DNA from: Comamonas sp. BIGb0124
Lineage (GTDB): Bacteria; Pseudomonadota; Gammaproteobacteria; Burkholderiales; Burkholderiaceae_C
Length of the DNA stretch: 64,000 nucleotides
Direction of reading: 5' to 3'
Assembly (NCBI RefSeq): GCF_003752175.1
Contig: NZ_RJVF01000008.1
Coordinates: forward strand, 558,001 to 622,000
In this document: piece after piece, positions 53,832-63,530 of the stretch
Layout of the letters: the number at the start of each line of letters is the position of its first letter
Position numbering within the stretch: the stretch's first letter is position 1
The notes under the pieces: model-generated
What the model was told of the DNA's origin: nothing
Seen by the model: only the letters and a program-made list of their open reading frames with translations
The model's database searches: none
Translations under genes and position numbers: made by a program

Positions 53832-54929
53832 TTGAGTCCCGTCACGCCCCCGCCCGCTTCCGTCCAAGCTTCCTCGGCCCCCATCGAGACCGACGCGGTC
53901 ATCATCGGTGCCGGTCCCGTCGGCCTGTTCCAGGTCTTCGAGCTCGGCCTGCTCGAGATCAGGGCCCACGTCATCGACGCCCTGCCCTATCCCGGCGGCC
54001 AGTGCATGGAGCTCTACCCGGACAAGCCCATCTACGACATTCCCGCCGTGCCGGTCTGCACCGGCCGCGAACTGACGGCCAACCTGCTCAAGCAGATCGA
54101 ACCCTTCGCCCCGACCTTCCACCTCGGGCAAGAGGTCCAGCAACTTCAACAGCGTGAAGATGGCCGTTTCGACATCGTGACCGGCAAGGGCACGGCCTTC
54201 ATTGCCAAGACCGTGTTCATCGCGGCAGGCGTGGGGGCCTTCCAGCCCCAGCGGCTGCGGGTCGACGGCATGGACGGCTTCGAGGACAGCCAGATGTTCT
54301 ACCGGGTGCGCAACCCTGCCGATTTCGCCGGCCGCAACATCGTCATCGTGGGCGGCGGCGACTCGGCACTCGACTGGACGCTGCATTTCGCCCAGGACGG
54401 CCCCCACAAGGCGGAAAGCGTCATCCTGCTGCACCGCCGCGACGGTTTCCAGGCCGCACCGGCCACCGTCGCGCGCATGCGGGCGCTGTGCGAAGCGATG
54501 GAGATGCAGTTCGTGGTCGGCCAGATCACCGGCTACGAAGCCACCGGCGGACGGCTCACGCACATCAAGGTCACCGGCCCCGATGCCGTGACGCGGCAGG
54601 TCCCGCTCGATGTGCTGCTGGTCTTCTTTGGCCTCAGCCCCAAGCTCGGTCCCATCGCGGAGTGGGGCCTGGATATCGAGAAAAAGCAGTTGATGGTCGA
54701 TACCGAGAAATTCTCGACCTCCGTGCCCGGCATCTTTGCCGTGGGCGACATCAACACCTACCCGGGCAAGAAAAAACTCATCCTCAGCGGTTTTCACGAA
54801 TGCGCCCTGGCGGCCTACGGTGCCGCGCCGATCGTCTTTCCGGACAAACGGGTCTTGCTTCAGTACACCACCACCAGCACCAAGGTGCACCAGATCCTGG
54901 GGGTGGAGACACCCCGGTTCGACGACTGA
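53832..54929 (+). CDS. Ferredoxin/flavodoxin-NADP reductase, thioredoxin-reductase-like
   Basis: About 365 residues. The start is uncertain: no ATG or GTG lies near the conserved beginning, so TTG 53832 is chosen. FAD motif [25 protein letters not shown] motif [20 protein letters not shown] and the C-terminal [20 protein letters not shown] identify the type-2 FNR (YumC-like) group, which lacks the CxxC of thioredoxin reductase. It could reduce FdxA and so feed CysI (inference). Divergent from cysH. Confidence 0.88.
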   Translation: MSPVTPPPASVQASSAPIETDAVIIGAGPVGLFQVFELGLLEIRAHVIDALPYPGGQCMELYPDKPIYDIPAVPVCTGRELTANLLKQIEPFAPTFHLGQEVQQLQQREDGRFDIVTGKGTAFIAKTVFIAAGVGAFQPQRLRVDGMDGFEDSQMFYRVRNPADFAGRNIVIVGGGDSALDWTLHFAQDGPHKAESVILLHRRDGFQAAPATVARMRALCEAMEMQFVVGQITGYEATGGRLTHIKVTGPDAVTRQVPLDVLLVFFGLSPKLGPIAEWGLDIEKKQLMVDTEKFSTSVPGIFAVGDINTYPGKKKLILSGFHECALAAYGAAPIVFPDKRVLLQYTTTSTKVHQILGVETPRFDD

Positions 54930-55689
54930 AGCAGACGTCTGGCAACGGGCCGGGAGGCCCATTTGTCGCCGCACCGACACACAAGTCATCATACAAGTTG
55001 GCTTGCTTGCATCCAGCTTCTTACAGCACGATTACGGCCCTGCGCATTTCGCCTGCGGCACCACAATGCGCACCGTAAAACAGCATGTTTTGCACTTGCG
55101 GTGGTTGGCTCATGGTAACTACCAATCGCAGCGGATCGGCCATTTCGGATAATTCACTCTCGAGGTGTATGACAACTGATAACAACGTCCTTGAGGAATT
55201 ATTTCCACCATGCAACCGCACCCTGAAACAGTCGAGGCCACAAGCCGCCGACGCCCGCATGCGCAGCGACCGCTGCTGACGGGCATGGCCACTGTGCCGG
55301 CCCAGGCCCGGTACATCGACAGGCCGTGTGCCCTCGGCAACGCTGTCCACGCCCACTTCTTCTGCCCCCTCGCACTGCGGCATCCCGCGGCGCAGCGCCT
55401 TCGCCCTGCCACGCGCCCCCCCAGCGCCTGAGGCCATCGGCCTCTCCGCCCCCCACACACACCGAGCCGAGGCCGTCACAAAGGCCGCCAGTCGCCGTCT
55501 CCGCTGCGCCCCCTGCCGCGCAGCCAGCCGCCTGGCCCTTTGCCGTCCCCCAAGCCCGCCGCCGTCGATTGCGCCCTGCCCGTGAACCCATCGGTTTCGC
55601 GGCTCGTGCAGCCGAGGCTGCCGCATACGTGCGGCCACTGGTTTCCTTGAAGCAACGACCCGCAACCCTAGTGAGAGAAAGACGGAGAC
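54930..55689. other. 760-bp gap upstream of the TRAP operon
   Basis: No convincing gene on either strand; the open frames here are GC-rich shadows. A direct repeat, ACAAGT, CATCAT, ACAAGT, lies at 54981-54998, and its reverse complement contains TTGTATGATGAC, resembling a GntR-type half-site. A partly similar GTGTATGACAACTG lies near 55167. These may regulate the TRAP genes. The segment 55270-55640 is unusually C-rich. Confidence 0.4.
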
Positions 55690-56655
55690 ATGACCATCAA
55701 ACCCCTGATCGCAGCCCTGGCTGCATGCATGGCGCTGAGTGCCCACGCTGTCGAACTGCGTTCGGCCGATGTGCACAACAGCGACGAATACCCCACCGTG
55801 GCCGCCGTCAAGCACATGAGCCAACTGCTGGATCAACGCAGCAACGGCAAGTACAAGATCAAGGTCTTCAACAAGAGCGCCCTCGGCTCCGAGAAGGAAA
55901 CCCTCGACCAGGTCAAGATCGGCGCGCTGGAGATGAACCGCATCAACATCAGCTCGCTCAACGCCATCTGCCCCAAGAGCCTGGTGCCCACCATGCCCTT
56001 CCTGTTCGACTCGATCGCCCACATGCGCAAGTCGCTCGACGGCCCGGTCGGTGAAGAGATCCTCAAGGGCTGCGAAAGCCAGGGCCTGGTGGGTCTGGCC
56101 TTCTACGACAGCGGTGCCCGCTCGATCTACGCCAAGAAGCCCGTGCGCAATCTGGCCGACGTCAAGGGCCTGAAGATCCGCGTGCAGCAGTCCGAACTGT
56201 GGGTCGCGCTGGTCACCGCAATGGGGGCCAACGCCACGCCCATGCCCACCGGCGAGGTCTACACCGCGCTCAAGACCGGCCTGATCGATGCCGCCGAGAA
56301 CAACATCCCCTCCTACGAAGGCTTCAAGCACTACGAGGCGGTGAAATTCTTCTCGCGCACCGAACACTCGATGGCCCCCGAGATGCTCGTGATCTCCAAG
56401 GTGATCTTCGACAAGATGTCCAAGGAAGACCAGGACCTGTTCCGCGCCACGGCCAAGGAATCGGTCGCTTTCCAGCGTCAGAAGTGGGATGAGCAGGAAG
56501 CCAAGGCCCGCGACATCGTCCTGAAGGCCGGTTCGCAAATCGTCGACGACGTGGACAAGGCTGCATTCAAGAAGGCCATGGAGCCGGTCTACGCCAAGTT
56601 CATCAACACACCCGACCTGCAACGCCTGGTCAAGGCCGTGCAGGACACCAAGTAA
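55690..56655 (+). CDS. TRAP transporter solute-binding protein (DctP family)
   Basis: 321 residues. A signal peptide ([14 protein letters not shown]) precedes [40 protein letters not shown] and the Arg-containing [20 protein letters not shown] include the conserved Arg that binds a carboxylate. [20 protein letters not shown] is the DctP signature. It delivers a C4-dicarboxylate or similar acid to the membrane subunits encoded next. ATG 55690. Confidence 0.95.
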   Translation: MTIKPLIAALAACMALSAHAVELRSADVHNSDEYPTVAAVKHMSQLLDQRSNGKYKIKVFNKSALGSEKETLDQVKIGALEMNRINISSLNAICPKSLVPTMPFLFDSIAHMRKSLDGPVGEEILKGCESQGLVGLAFYDSGARSIYAKKPVRNLADVKGLKIRVQQSELWVALVTAMGANATPMPTGEVYTALKTGLIDAAENNIPSYEGFKHYEAVKFFSRTEHSMAPEMLVISKVIFDKMSKEDQDLFRATAKESVAFQRQKWDEQEAKARDIVLKAGSQIVDDVDKAAFKKAMEPVYAKFINTPDLQRLVKAVQDTK

Positions 56656-56672
56656 TCCCGGCCGTTCCAGCA

Positions 56673-56709
56673 CGGCGCCCCGCTCGGCCTCGGCCGTCGC
56701 GGGGCGCCG
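56673..56709 (+). promoter_or_regulatory. Intercistronic stem-loop between dctP-like and dctQ-like genes
   Basis: CGGCGCCCCGC and GCGGGGCGCCG are perfect 11-bp arms around a 15-nt loop. Stable hairpins after binding-protein genes commonly protect that part of the mRNA or reduce read-through, giving more binding protein than permease. Confidence 0.65.
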
Positions 56710-56735
56710 ACGATATCGCTCCCAAAGGTTCACTC

Positions 56736-57329
56736 ATGACGTCGCCCCTCCCCTCGCCCGCTGCCGCCGTACGCAGCGCAGCCGTCGCGCCGGTCGCCCC
56801 TGCCATCGACCCCGAGCGCCGCAAGGCAGCCGGTGTCCATGTCTTCAGCCGCATCTGCGCCTTGCTGAGCAAGAGCAGCCTGATCCTCGCCATCGTCGGC
56901 CTGATCGGCATCATCGTATCGGTCCAGACCCAGGTCATCGGCCGTTACGTCTTCAACGATACGCCCACCTGGGCCGAACCGCTTGCACTGCAACTGGTGC
57001 TGTACGTCACCGCGCTGGGCGTGGCCGTCGGCGTACGCGATGCCGGTCACATCGGCCTCGAATCCCTGGTCTCCCTGCTGCCCGAAGCCATGCGCCTGAA
57101 AGTCGAGATGCTGATCCACCTGCTGGTCGCGCTCTTCGGCGGCATCATGGCCTGGAGCGGCTGGATGTGGACAAAGCTCAAGTGGGACGAGCTCGACCCC
57201 ATGCTGGGCATGCCGGTCGGCGTCGACTACCTCTCGCTGGTGATCGCCGGCGGACTGATCGTCCTGTTCTCCATCGAACATTTCGTGGCCTTGCTGCGCG
57301 GCGAATCCGTCGAGCCGGCCTGGTACTGA
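56736..57329 (+). CDS. TRAP transporter small permease (DctQ family)
   Basis: 197 residues. A Pro/Ala-rich cytoplasmic front precedes four helices; VIGRYVFNDTPTWAEPLALQ and LVLYVTALGVAVGVRDAGHI are the DctQ signature. It forms the membrane part with DctM. Confidence 0.92.
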   Translation: MTSPLPSPAAAVRSAAVAPVAPAIDPERRKAAGVHVFSRICALLSKSSLILAIVGLIGIIVSVQTQVIGRYVFNDTPTWAEPLALQLVLYVTALGVAVGVRDAGHIGLESLVSLLPEAMRLKVEMLIHLLVALFGGIMAWSGWMWTKLKWDELDPMLGMPVGVDYLSLVIAGGLIVLFSIEHFVALLRGESVEPAWY

Positions 57330-57381
57330 TTCCTTCGCACAACCCATAAAAACACAAGGCTCACAGCCGAGGTTCATCGTC

Positions 57382-58680
57382 ATGGAACTGACCATACTTT
57401 CATTGAGTTTTCTCGCACTGCTGGTACTCGGGGTACCGGTTGCCTTCTCCATCGGGCTGGCCTCCGTCGCCACCGTGCTCTATGCCGGACTGCCCGTCGC
57501 CGTCGTCTTCCAGAAAATGGTCGGCGGCATGCAGATCTTTTCCTTCCTGGCCATCCCGTTCTTTGTGTTCGCGGGCGAACTGATGCTCTACGGCGGCATC
57601 GCCGACCGCATCGTGCGATTCGCCAACAGCCTGGTCGGCCACGTGCGTGGCGGCCTGGGCATGAGCAACGTGGTGGGCTGCACCCTGTTCGGCGGGGTCG
57701 CGGGCTCGGCGCTGGCCGACGTCTCCGCCATGGGCTCGGTGATGATCCCCCTGATGAAAAAAGAGGGCTACGACGCCGACTACGCGGTCAACGTGACCAC
57801 GCATGCGGCGCTGGTGGGCGTGCTGATGCCGACCTCGCACAACCTCATCATCTTCACGCTGGCCACCACGGGCATCGCCTCGGTGAGCGTGCTGAGCCTG
57901 ATCCTGGCCGGCATCATTCCGGCCCTGATTCTGACGCTGTGCAACCTGGGGGCCGCCTACTACGTGGCCGTCAAACGCGGATATCCCACACGCGGCAATT
58001 TCCCCGGCTGGAAGGAAGTACTGAAGGCCTATCTGGGTGCGTTGCCCGGCCTGCTGATCGTCGTCATCATCCTGGCGGGCATCCTGTCCGGCATCTTCAC
58101 GGCCACCGAATCGGCCGCCACGGCAGTGATGTGGGCCTTGCTGGTCACCGTGCTGGTCTACCGCTCGCTGAAGTGGAAAGACTTCATCAAAGCCTGTGCC
58201 AAGGCCTGCAAGACCACCGGCGTGGTGCTGCTGCTGATCGGTATCTCGTCGGCCTTCGGCTACTTCATGGCCCTCTACGAAGTGCCGCAGAAGACCGGTG
58301 AACTGATGACCTCGGTCTCGAGCACGCCCTGGATGATCTTCCTGATGATCAACGTGCTGCTGTTCATCCTCGGCACCTTCCTGGACATGGCCGCCACCAT
58401 TCTGGTGTGCACCCCCATCTTCCTGCCGATCGCCGTGCAGTTCGGCATGGATCCCGTCCAGTTCGGTATCGTGATGCTGATCAACTGTGCACTGGGCCTC
58501 AACACACCGCCGGTCGGCGTCACGCAGTTCGTGGGGTGTGCCATCGGCGAGATATCGGTCGGGCAGGTGATGAAATCGATCCTGCCGTTCTATGGGGCGT
58601 TGTTGGTCTGCCTGGCATTGGTGACGTATGTGCCCGCTTTCTCGATGTGGCTGCCCAACCTGCTGGCAGCCGGCAAGTAA
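57382..58680 (+). CDS. TRAP transporter large permease (DctM family)
   Basis: 432 residues, about 12 helices. MQIFSFLAIPFFVFAGELML, GCTLFGGVAGSALADVSAMG and GLNTPPVGVTQFVGCAIGEI are conserved in DctM. It is the sodium-coupled transport channel. Starts 52 bp after dctQ. Confidence 0.95.
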   Translation: MELTILSLSFLALLVLGVPVAFSIGLASVATVLYAGLPVAVVFQKMVGGMQIFSFLAIPFFVFAGELMLYGGIADRIVRFANSLVGHVRGGLGMSNVVGCTLFGGVAGSALADVSAMGSVMIPLMKKEGYDADYAVNVTTHAALVGVLMPTSHNLIIFTLATTGIASVSVLSLILAGIIPALILTLCNLGAAYYVAVKRGYPTRGNFPGWKEVLKAYLGALPGLLIVVIILAGILSGIFTATESAATAVMWALLVTVLVYRSLKWKDFIKACAKACKTTGVVLLLIGISSAFGYFMALYEVPQKTGELMTSVSSTPWMIFLMINVLLFILGTFLDMAATILVCTPIFLPIAVQFGMDPVQFGIVMLINCALGLNTPPVGVTQFVGCAIGEISVGQVMKSILPFYGALLVCLALVTYVPAFSMWLPNLLAAGK

Positions 58681-58715
58681 GCAGCACCGACAGGCAAGCG
58701 CGAGACGCCAGACAC

Positions 58716-58748
58716 GCAGGGGCCCCGGGCAGCGCTTCGGGGCCCTGC
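58716..58748. terminator. GC-rich stem-loop between convergent operons
   Basis: GCAGGGGCCCCG pairs with CGGGGCCCTGC (one bulged G) 35 bp after dctM and 68 bp past the end of the YdjM-like gene. It is suitable as a bidirectional terminator, though without a T run. Confidence 0.5.
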
Positions 58749-58816
58749 ATGGCAAGCCGGCGCTCAGCCCGGCCGTCGGGCCTCCGGGATCGGCAAGACC
58801 CCTTTGTCGTCAATGC

Positions 58817-59926
58817 TCAAGGCCGGGCCTGGCTGTCCCATATCCGCCGCCACACCCAGCCCAATGTCGCGGCCCGGCCGTCGGCTCCTGGCGAACGGAT
58901 GATCGGCTCGGCGGCCACCCATCGGCCTTGCGCATCCTGTCCGGCCACGTCGTAGCGGAAGTTGTAATCCGGCTCGACCCCCATGCGCAGGTCGGAAAGA
59001 ATCAGACGGGGTTGCCCCTCCACCCCTTCGGTCCGCGCATTCACGAAGCCCTGGGTGAACCACAGCAGGCGGCGAACACCGGCCGACTGTTCAGCCACCT
59101 GGGCCAAGGCCGCGGTGTCGCTGGGCTGAAAAGCGAATGCCATCTCGCCCCGGTCGGCCACCAGAGAACGATCGGCCACGTAATAGCCGCCTTCGGGGGC
59201 CATCGCGATCACCCGCCACAGCAAGGTGTTCAGAGGCATCGGGACCGAAAAGCGCGGCACATCGGCCAACCCCATTCCGCTCAGGGCACGCTCCGCCGCG
59301 CGATCGACCTGGTACTTGGCCCAGACCGACCAGCCCAGGTAACACGAGCTCAGGATCAGTCCGGCCAGCAGCCAGCGCCTGGCCTTGTCCGTCGCACGGC
59401 CCAAGCCGGACGGTGCACGGTGATTCGCCACCTGGATGCCGGCCGCTTGCACGTTTCGGTTCTTCCCGGACATCACCCAGGCCGCCACGGTTCCGCACAG
59501 CAGCGGCAGCGTATAGAGCGGGTCGATCACAAACACGGTCGAAGCCATCACCGGCGGCGAGCTCAGCGGCCAGAACAGCTGGGTGCCGTACACCGTGAAG
59601 GCGTCGAGCAAGGGATGGGTGAGCAACGACAGCCAGATCGCGGTCAGCCATGGCCCGGGCGCTTCTCGCACCCGAGCCGTCCATCTTCGGCCGGCCAGCC
59701 ACAACAGCCACCCCAATGCGGCCAGGACAAGCAGCGCATGGGAAGGGCCGCGGTGCCAGGTCACGGTGGTGACGGCGTCGCTGCCGGCCAGACCGAACCA
59801 GAGCACATCCAGATCGGGCACCGTGCCCAGCACGGCGCCGACGACCAATGCGGCCCGCCGGTGTTTTGCGGGCACGGCCAATGCGGCAACCGTGCTGCCA
59901 AGAACAACCTGAGTCAAAGAATCCAT
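58817..59926 (-). CDS. YdjM-like membrane-bound metal-dependent hydrolase
   Basis: 369 residues from ATG 59926 (GTG 59938 also in frame). MDSLTQVVLGSTVAALAVPA, TWHRGPSHALLVLAALG and LLTHPLLDAFTVYGTQLFWP are the DUF457/YdjM signature, with His and Asp residues able to bind metal. Four to five helices, then a long soluble C-terminal domain. E. coli YdjM is LexA-regulated; no LexA box was found here. The activity is not defined. Confidence 0.85.
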   Translation of the reverse strand: MDSLTQVVLGSTVAALAVPAKHRRAALVVGAVLGTVPDLDVLWFGLAGSDAVTTVTWHRGPSHALLVLAALGWLLWLAGRRWTARVREAPGPWLTAIWLSLLTHPLLDAFTVYGTQLFWPLSSPPVMASTVFVIDPLYTLPLLCGTVAAWVMSGKNRNVQAAGIQVANHRAPSGLGRATDKARRWLLAGLILSSCYLGWSVWAKYQVDRAAERALSGMGLADVPRFSVPMPLNTLLWRVIAMAPEGGYYVADRSLVADRGEMAFAFQPSDTAALAQVAEQSAGVRRLLWFTQGFVNARTEGVEGQPRLILSDLRMGVEPDYNFRYDVAGQDAQGRWVAAEPIIRSPGADGRAATLGWVWRRIWDSQARP

Positions 59927-60037
59927 GCGGCTTTCCACCCATGCGTAAGGAACTTGAAGACAGCGCGGGCCGCCGACCCACGCGATGGCGCATGATAGAA
60001 GCCCGCCCCAGCCCTGTCAGGGCGTCGCGACATGCCC

Positions 60038-61504
60038 TTATTCCGGCGCGATGTCGCTGGCGTAGTCGTACAGCGCACCCAGCACGGCCTCGGCTCGTTC
60101 GGCCTGCTCGGGAGACAAGGTGTCCAGTGTTTCCGACAAGGCGTCGATGCGGTTGAACAGGGCCTCGAGCGTCAGCCACCCGCCCTCGCCTTCGATGAGC
60201 CGCGCAGCACGATGCGCCTGCCAGCGTTCGTTTTCCTCGGCCGTCAGGCTGTCGGGGAAATTGCGGGCCCGGTAACGGAAGAACACTTCCTCGAGCCGCG
60301 GATCGTCGAAGCCGGTGCGGGCCTGGGTCAGCGACTCGCCATCGAGCGCGCGCAACTGCGTGAGCTTGCGGCGATCGCCGTTCCCCACGAAGCCGCCATA
60401 CAGATCCTCGTCCACATCGGGTTCGTCAGTGCCCGTCGCTGGCCGCTTCATCACCTCCGCCCAGATGGCGCTCATGTCCGGCAGGTCGCGGGCCACGGCC
60501 GCATGCCGGAGTGCCTGATCGAGGTCGATGCCCCAGCGCTGCGCCATGGGGGCCGACAGGGTCTTCAGGTTGCCGACCACCATCGGCGACTTGTTGAGGT
60601 GGATGGACTTGACCGGCAAGCGCTGCACGCCCTCAGGCAGATCGGCCTGGCGCGTGAACATGCGCGTGCGGATGGCATCCGCATCCAGGCTCGCCAGCTC
60701 GGCCGGGTCGCTCGACAGATCCCACGCCAGCAGTTCGTTCTTGTTGACCGGATGGCTGGCCAGCGGCCACATCACGGCCAGACAGCCCCGCTCGGCGGGA
60801 AACATGCCCGAGACGTGCAGGAAAGGCTTGGCCTCGGCGGGCGACACCGGCAGGCCCAGCTCGGCGCCGACCCGGTCCTTCTTGTGCAGCCCCAGGCAGA
60901 AATCGAAGAGGCGCGGCTGCCGGGTCCTGATCAGGCGAGCCAGCGCGATCGTGGCCCGCACGTCCGACAAGGCATCGTGCGCGGCCTCGTGCAGCAGGCC
61001 GTTGGCACGGCTCAGATGCTCGAGCTTGAAACTGGGCCGGCCGTCGTCGTGGCGAGGCCACTCGATGCCGTCGGGGCGCAGGGCGTAGGTCATGCGCACC
61101 ACATCCAGCAGATCCCAGCGTCCGCAGCCGTTCTGCCACTCGCGTGCATAGGGATCGATCAGGTTGCGCCAGAACATGAAGCGCGTGACCTCGTCGTCGA
61201 AGCGGATGGTGTTGTAACCCACGCCGATGGTGCCGGGTTCGGCCAGCAAGGCCTCGATCCGGGAGGCGAACACGTGCTCGGGCACCCCCTGCGCCTGGCA
61301 CAGCTGCGGCGTGATGCCCGTGATGAGACACGAGTCGGGATCGGGCAGGACGTCCGTTGCGGGATGGCAATAGAGCATGACCGGCTCGCCCACCTCGTTG
61401 AGCTCGGCATCGGTTCGAATCGCGGCGAACTGGGCAGGCCGGTCGCGCCGCGTGTTCACACCGAAGGTTTCGTAGTCATGCCAGAGGAAGGTGTGTTCCG
61501 TCAT
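60038..61504 (-). CDS. sbcB: Exonuclease I
   Basis: 488 residues. The DEDDh exonuclease domain starts FLWHDYETFGVNTRRDRPAQ with Asp10 and Glu12; HDALSDVRATIALARLI gives the later acidic residues. GVGYNTIRFDDEV and FFRYRARNFPDSLTAEENER match the C-terminal SH3-like and helical parts. It degrades single-stranded DNA 3' to 5' in recombination and mismatch repair. Confidence 0.96.
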   Translation of the reverse strand: MTEHTFLWHDYETFGVNTRRDRPAQFAAIRTDAELNEVGEPVMLYCHPATDVLPDPDSCLITGITPQLCQAQGVPEHVFASRIEALLAEPGTIGVGYNTIRFDDEVTRFMFWRNLIDPYAREWQNGCGRWDLLDVVRMTYALRPDGIEWPRHDDGRPSFKLEHLSRANGLLHEAAHDALSDVRATIALARLIRTRQPRLFDFCLGLHKKDRVGAELGLPVSPAEAKPFLHVSGMFPAERGCLAVMWPLASHPVNKNELLAWDLSSDPAELASLDADAIRTRMFTRQADLPEGVQRLPVKSIHLNKSPMVVGNLKTLSAPMAQRWGIDLDQALRHAAVARDLPDMSAIWAEVMKRPATGTDEPDVDEDLYGGFVGNGDRRKLTQLRALDGESLTQARTGFDDPRLEEVFFRYRARNFPDSLTAEENERWQAHRAARLIEGEGGWLTLEALFNRIDALSETLDTLSPEQAERAEAVLGALYDYASDIAPE

Positions 61505-61850
61505 AGATCAGTGCAGGCGCAGTAAGGACAACCAATGATTATCCACGGCCCGCCTGCACGCCTTTGGAAACCGGTGGTGCCCGGCTCGGCGGCACCGACG
61601 GCCCCCGGGTTTCTGCGTGCCGTCAGCCATTGGTCGGTTTTCATGGATGATCTATCTCAAAAACCGGACATCCAATCGAGCCGCGACGCGCCTAGACTGC
61701 GCGCTTCGCCACCGTCGTCGACGCGGCCAGTACCGCGCCCCCGCCCGATTCCTTTTTTCACTGCCGCCCGCCACGCCGATTCGCCGCACCTGCATCGAAA
61801 CCGACGCGACACGACCGCGACCGAGACCGCAACGCTCCCGTCATTCTTTC
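61505..61850. other. Gene-free stretch upstream of the membrane protein gene
   Basis: About 346 bp between divergent sbcB and the small membrane protein gene. Open frames here are extensions without family similarity. No palindrome or terminator stood out. Confidence 0.45.
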
Positions 61851-62468
61851 ATGCGCGATATCGAACTCATGGCCATCGGCCTCATTGCCTTGCTCGGCTG
61901 CCTGGGAGTCGGCCTGAGTGCAGCAGGCGTCGATGCGCTGCAGATCGCCTCGTTGGCCTTCCTGCCGCTCTGGCTGAGCGTGGCGGTCGGCCACTACGCA
62001 CTTCGGCGCGCCCAGGGCACCCCGCCCGGCGATCGTCTCGCGGCCTCGGGCTTGGTGTTTGCGATTCCGGCCATGGCTGCCCTGGCCCTGTGGATGTGCT
62101 ACGCCTATGCGTCGAGTCCGAACGGGCATCGGCATCTGCAGCTTTTTCACACGCCGCAGGGATGGTCCAGCGTGGGCTGGATGCTGTGTGCTGCCGTCGG
62201 GTTGGCCCTGGCCATTCGTTGGCGAGAACAGCGCGATCGGCAACTCCGGGCCTGCCTGCTCTTCACGCTGGGCTGGGCGGGCCTGGTCGCCTGCAATGCC
62301 GTGCAGGGCATGGCCGATGGCGACACCCTGAAGCAGGAAATCGCCTTCAACGCCGTCGCCTTCGTTCTGCCGACCGGCGCTTTGTGGCTGTGGAAATGGC
62401 AGTGGAGGCGCAGAAAAACGTGGCGCAGACGCATCGAATCGCCCCATTGCCCGGAAGATCCCGTATAG
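61851..62468 (+). CDS. Hypothetical integral membrane protein
   Basis: 205 residues from ATG 61851 (ATG 61869 also possible). About five to six hydrophobic helices (LMAIGLIALLGCLGVGLSAA, IASLAFLPLWLSVAVGHYAL, VFAIPAMAALALWMCYAYA, WMLCAAVGLALAI, ACLLFTLGWAGLVACNAV, AFNAVAFVLPTGALWLW), then a short Arg/Lys-rich cytoplasmic tail. I do not recognise the family. It is 34 bp upstream of the LysR gene on the same strand. Confidence 0.6.
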   Translation: MRDIELMAIGLIALLGCLGVGLSAAGVDALQIASLAFLPLWLSVAVGHYALRRAQGTPPGDRLAASGLVFAIPAMAALALWMCYAYASSPNGHRHLQLFHTPQGWSSVGWMLCAAVGLALAIRWREQRDRQLRACLLFTLGWAGLVACNAVQGMADGDTLKQEIAFNAVAFVLPTGALWLWKWQWRRRKTWRRRIESPHCPEDPV

Positions 62469-62502
62469 GACAAATACCGCCGAACGCGTTAAAACGTCTG
62501 GC

Positions 62503-63411
62503 ATGGACAAACTCGATCGCTATCGCGCCTTCGTCAAGGTGGCAGAGATGGGGAGTTTCGTGAAGGCATCCCTGGCCCTCGGGATGCCGCGCGCCAGCGT
62601 ATCGGCGGCCATCGCCCAGCTCGAGACCGATACGGGCACGCGGTTGTTGCATCGCACGACGCGCCAAGTCCAGCTCACGCCCGACGGACAGCGATTGCTC
62701 CAGCGCGTCGTCGGCCTGCTCGACGAAGCGCGCCAGATCGACCGGCTGTTCAAGGACGGCGACGAGCAGGTCCGCGGAACGCTCAAAGTCAACCTGCCCA
62801 GCCGTATCGCACGCCGCATGCTGGCCCCGGCCCTGCCGGCCTTTCTGCGCAGCTATCCTCACATGCGCCTTCAGGTCGGCTCCACCGACCGGCCCATCGA
62901 CCTGGTCCAGGAAGGCGTCGACTGCGCCGTGCGCATCGGCATGCTCAGCGACAGCAGCCTGGTGGTCCGCCCACTGGGCCGCATCGCGCTGATCAACTGC
63001 GCCGGCCCGGCCTATCTGCAGCAACGCGCGGTTCCGCGCCATCCGGACGAGCTGCGTACCCACGGTCACGTGGCCGTGGGTTATGTGGCTTCGGCATCGG
63101 GCCGGGAGGCTCCCTGGGAGTACCTGGAAAACGGCCAGCGCTCGGAATTCGTCCTGCCCAGCCTGGTGGCCGTCGACAACGCGGAGTCGTACATTGCAGC
63201 ATGCCAGGCCGGAGTCGGCCTCATCCAGATCCCCCGCTTCGACGTCCAGCATCTGCTCGACCGCGGCCTGCTGGTGGAAATCCTGCCCGATCACCGCCCG
63301 CAGTCGCTCGATGTCTCGATGGTCTACCCCCACCGCCGCCAGCGTTCCCGGCGGCTGCAGGCCTTCATCGACTGGTTCGAAGACCTCATCGAACCGCACC
63401 TCGAAACCTGA
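62503..63411 (+). CDS. LysR-family transcriptional regulator
   Basis: 302 residues. The HTH reads VKVAEMGSFVKASLALGMPR and ASVSAAIAQLETDTGTRLLH followed by RTTRQVQLTPDG. The effector domain has GTLKVNLPSRIARRMLAPAL, VDCAVRIGML and YPHRRQRSRRLQAFIDWF. It is in the group close to PecT/DmlR-type regulators. Target unknown; the upstream membrane protein gene may be co-transcribed. Confidence 0.92.
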   Translation: MDKLDRYRAFVKVAEMGSFVKASLALGMPRASVSAAIAQLETDTGTRLLHRTTRQVQLTPDGQRLLQRVVGLLDEARQIDRLFKDGDEQVRGTLKVNLPSRIARRMLAPALPAFLRSYPHMRLQVGSTDRPIDLVQEGVDCAVRIGMLSDSSLVVRPLGRIALINCAGPAYLQQRAVPRHPDELRTHGHVAVGYVASASGREAPWEYLENGQRSEFVLPSLVAVDNAESYIAACQAGVGLIQIPRFDVQHLLDRGLLVEILPDHRPQSLDVSMVYPHRRQRSRRLQAFIDWFEDLIEPHLET

Positions 63412-63443
63412 CCCTCCGGCCCCATCGCCGGCCCGACAAAAAG

Positions 63444-63484
63444 AAACCGCCCCTGGACGGCGCATCTCCATCCAGGGGCGGTTT
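63444..63484. terminator. Strong bidirectional terminator between LysR and clpA
   Basis: AAACCGCCCCTGGA and TCCAGGGGCGGTTT form a perfect 14-bp stem around a 13-nt loop. A/T runs on both sides let it end transcription from the LysR gene on plus and clpA on minus. Confidence 0.85.
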
Positions 63485-63530
63485 GCAGGCCACAGCCCCG
63501 GGGCAACCTTGCGGCCCCCCGTGCGGCCGT

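Noticed and set aside
55021-56733. 570-residue minus-strand open frame
   Set aside because: It lies antisense to the dctP-like gene and its upstream gap, has biased His/Arg/Gly composition and no family motif; the plus-strand DctP reading is convincing.
57400-58755. 451-residue minus-strand open frame
   Set aside because: Antisense shadow of the DctM gene, rich in His, Gln, Asp and Gly, without recognisable domains.
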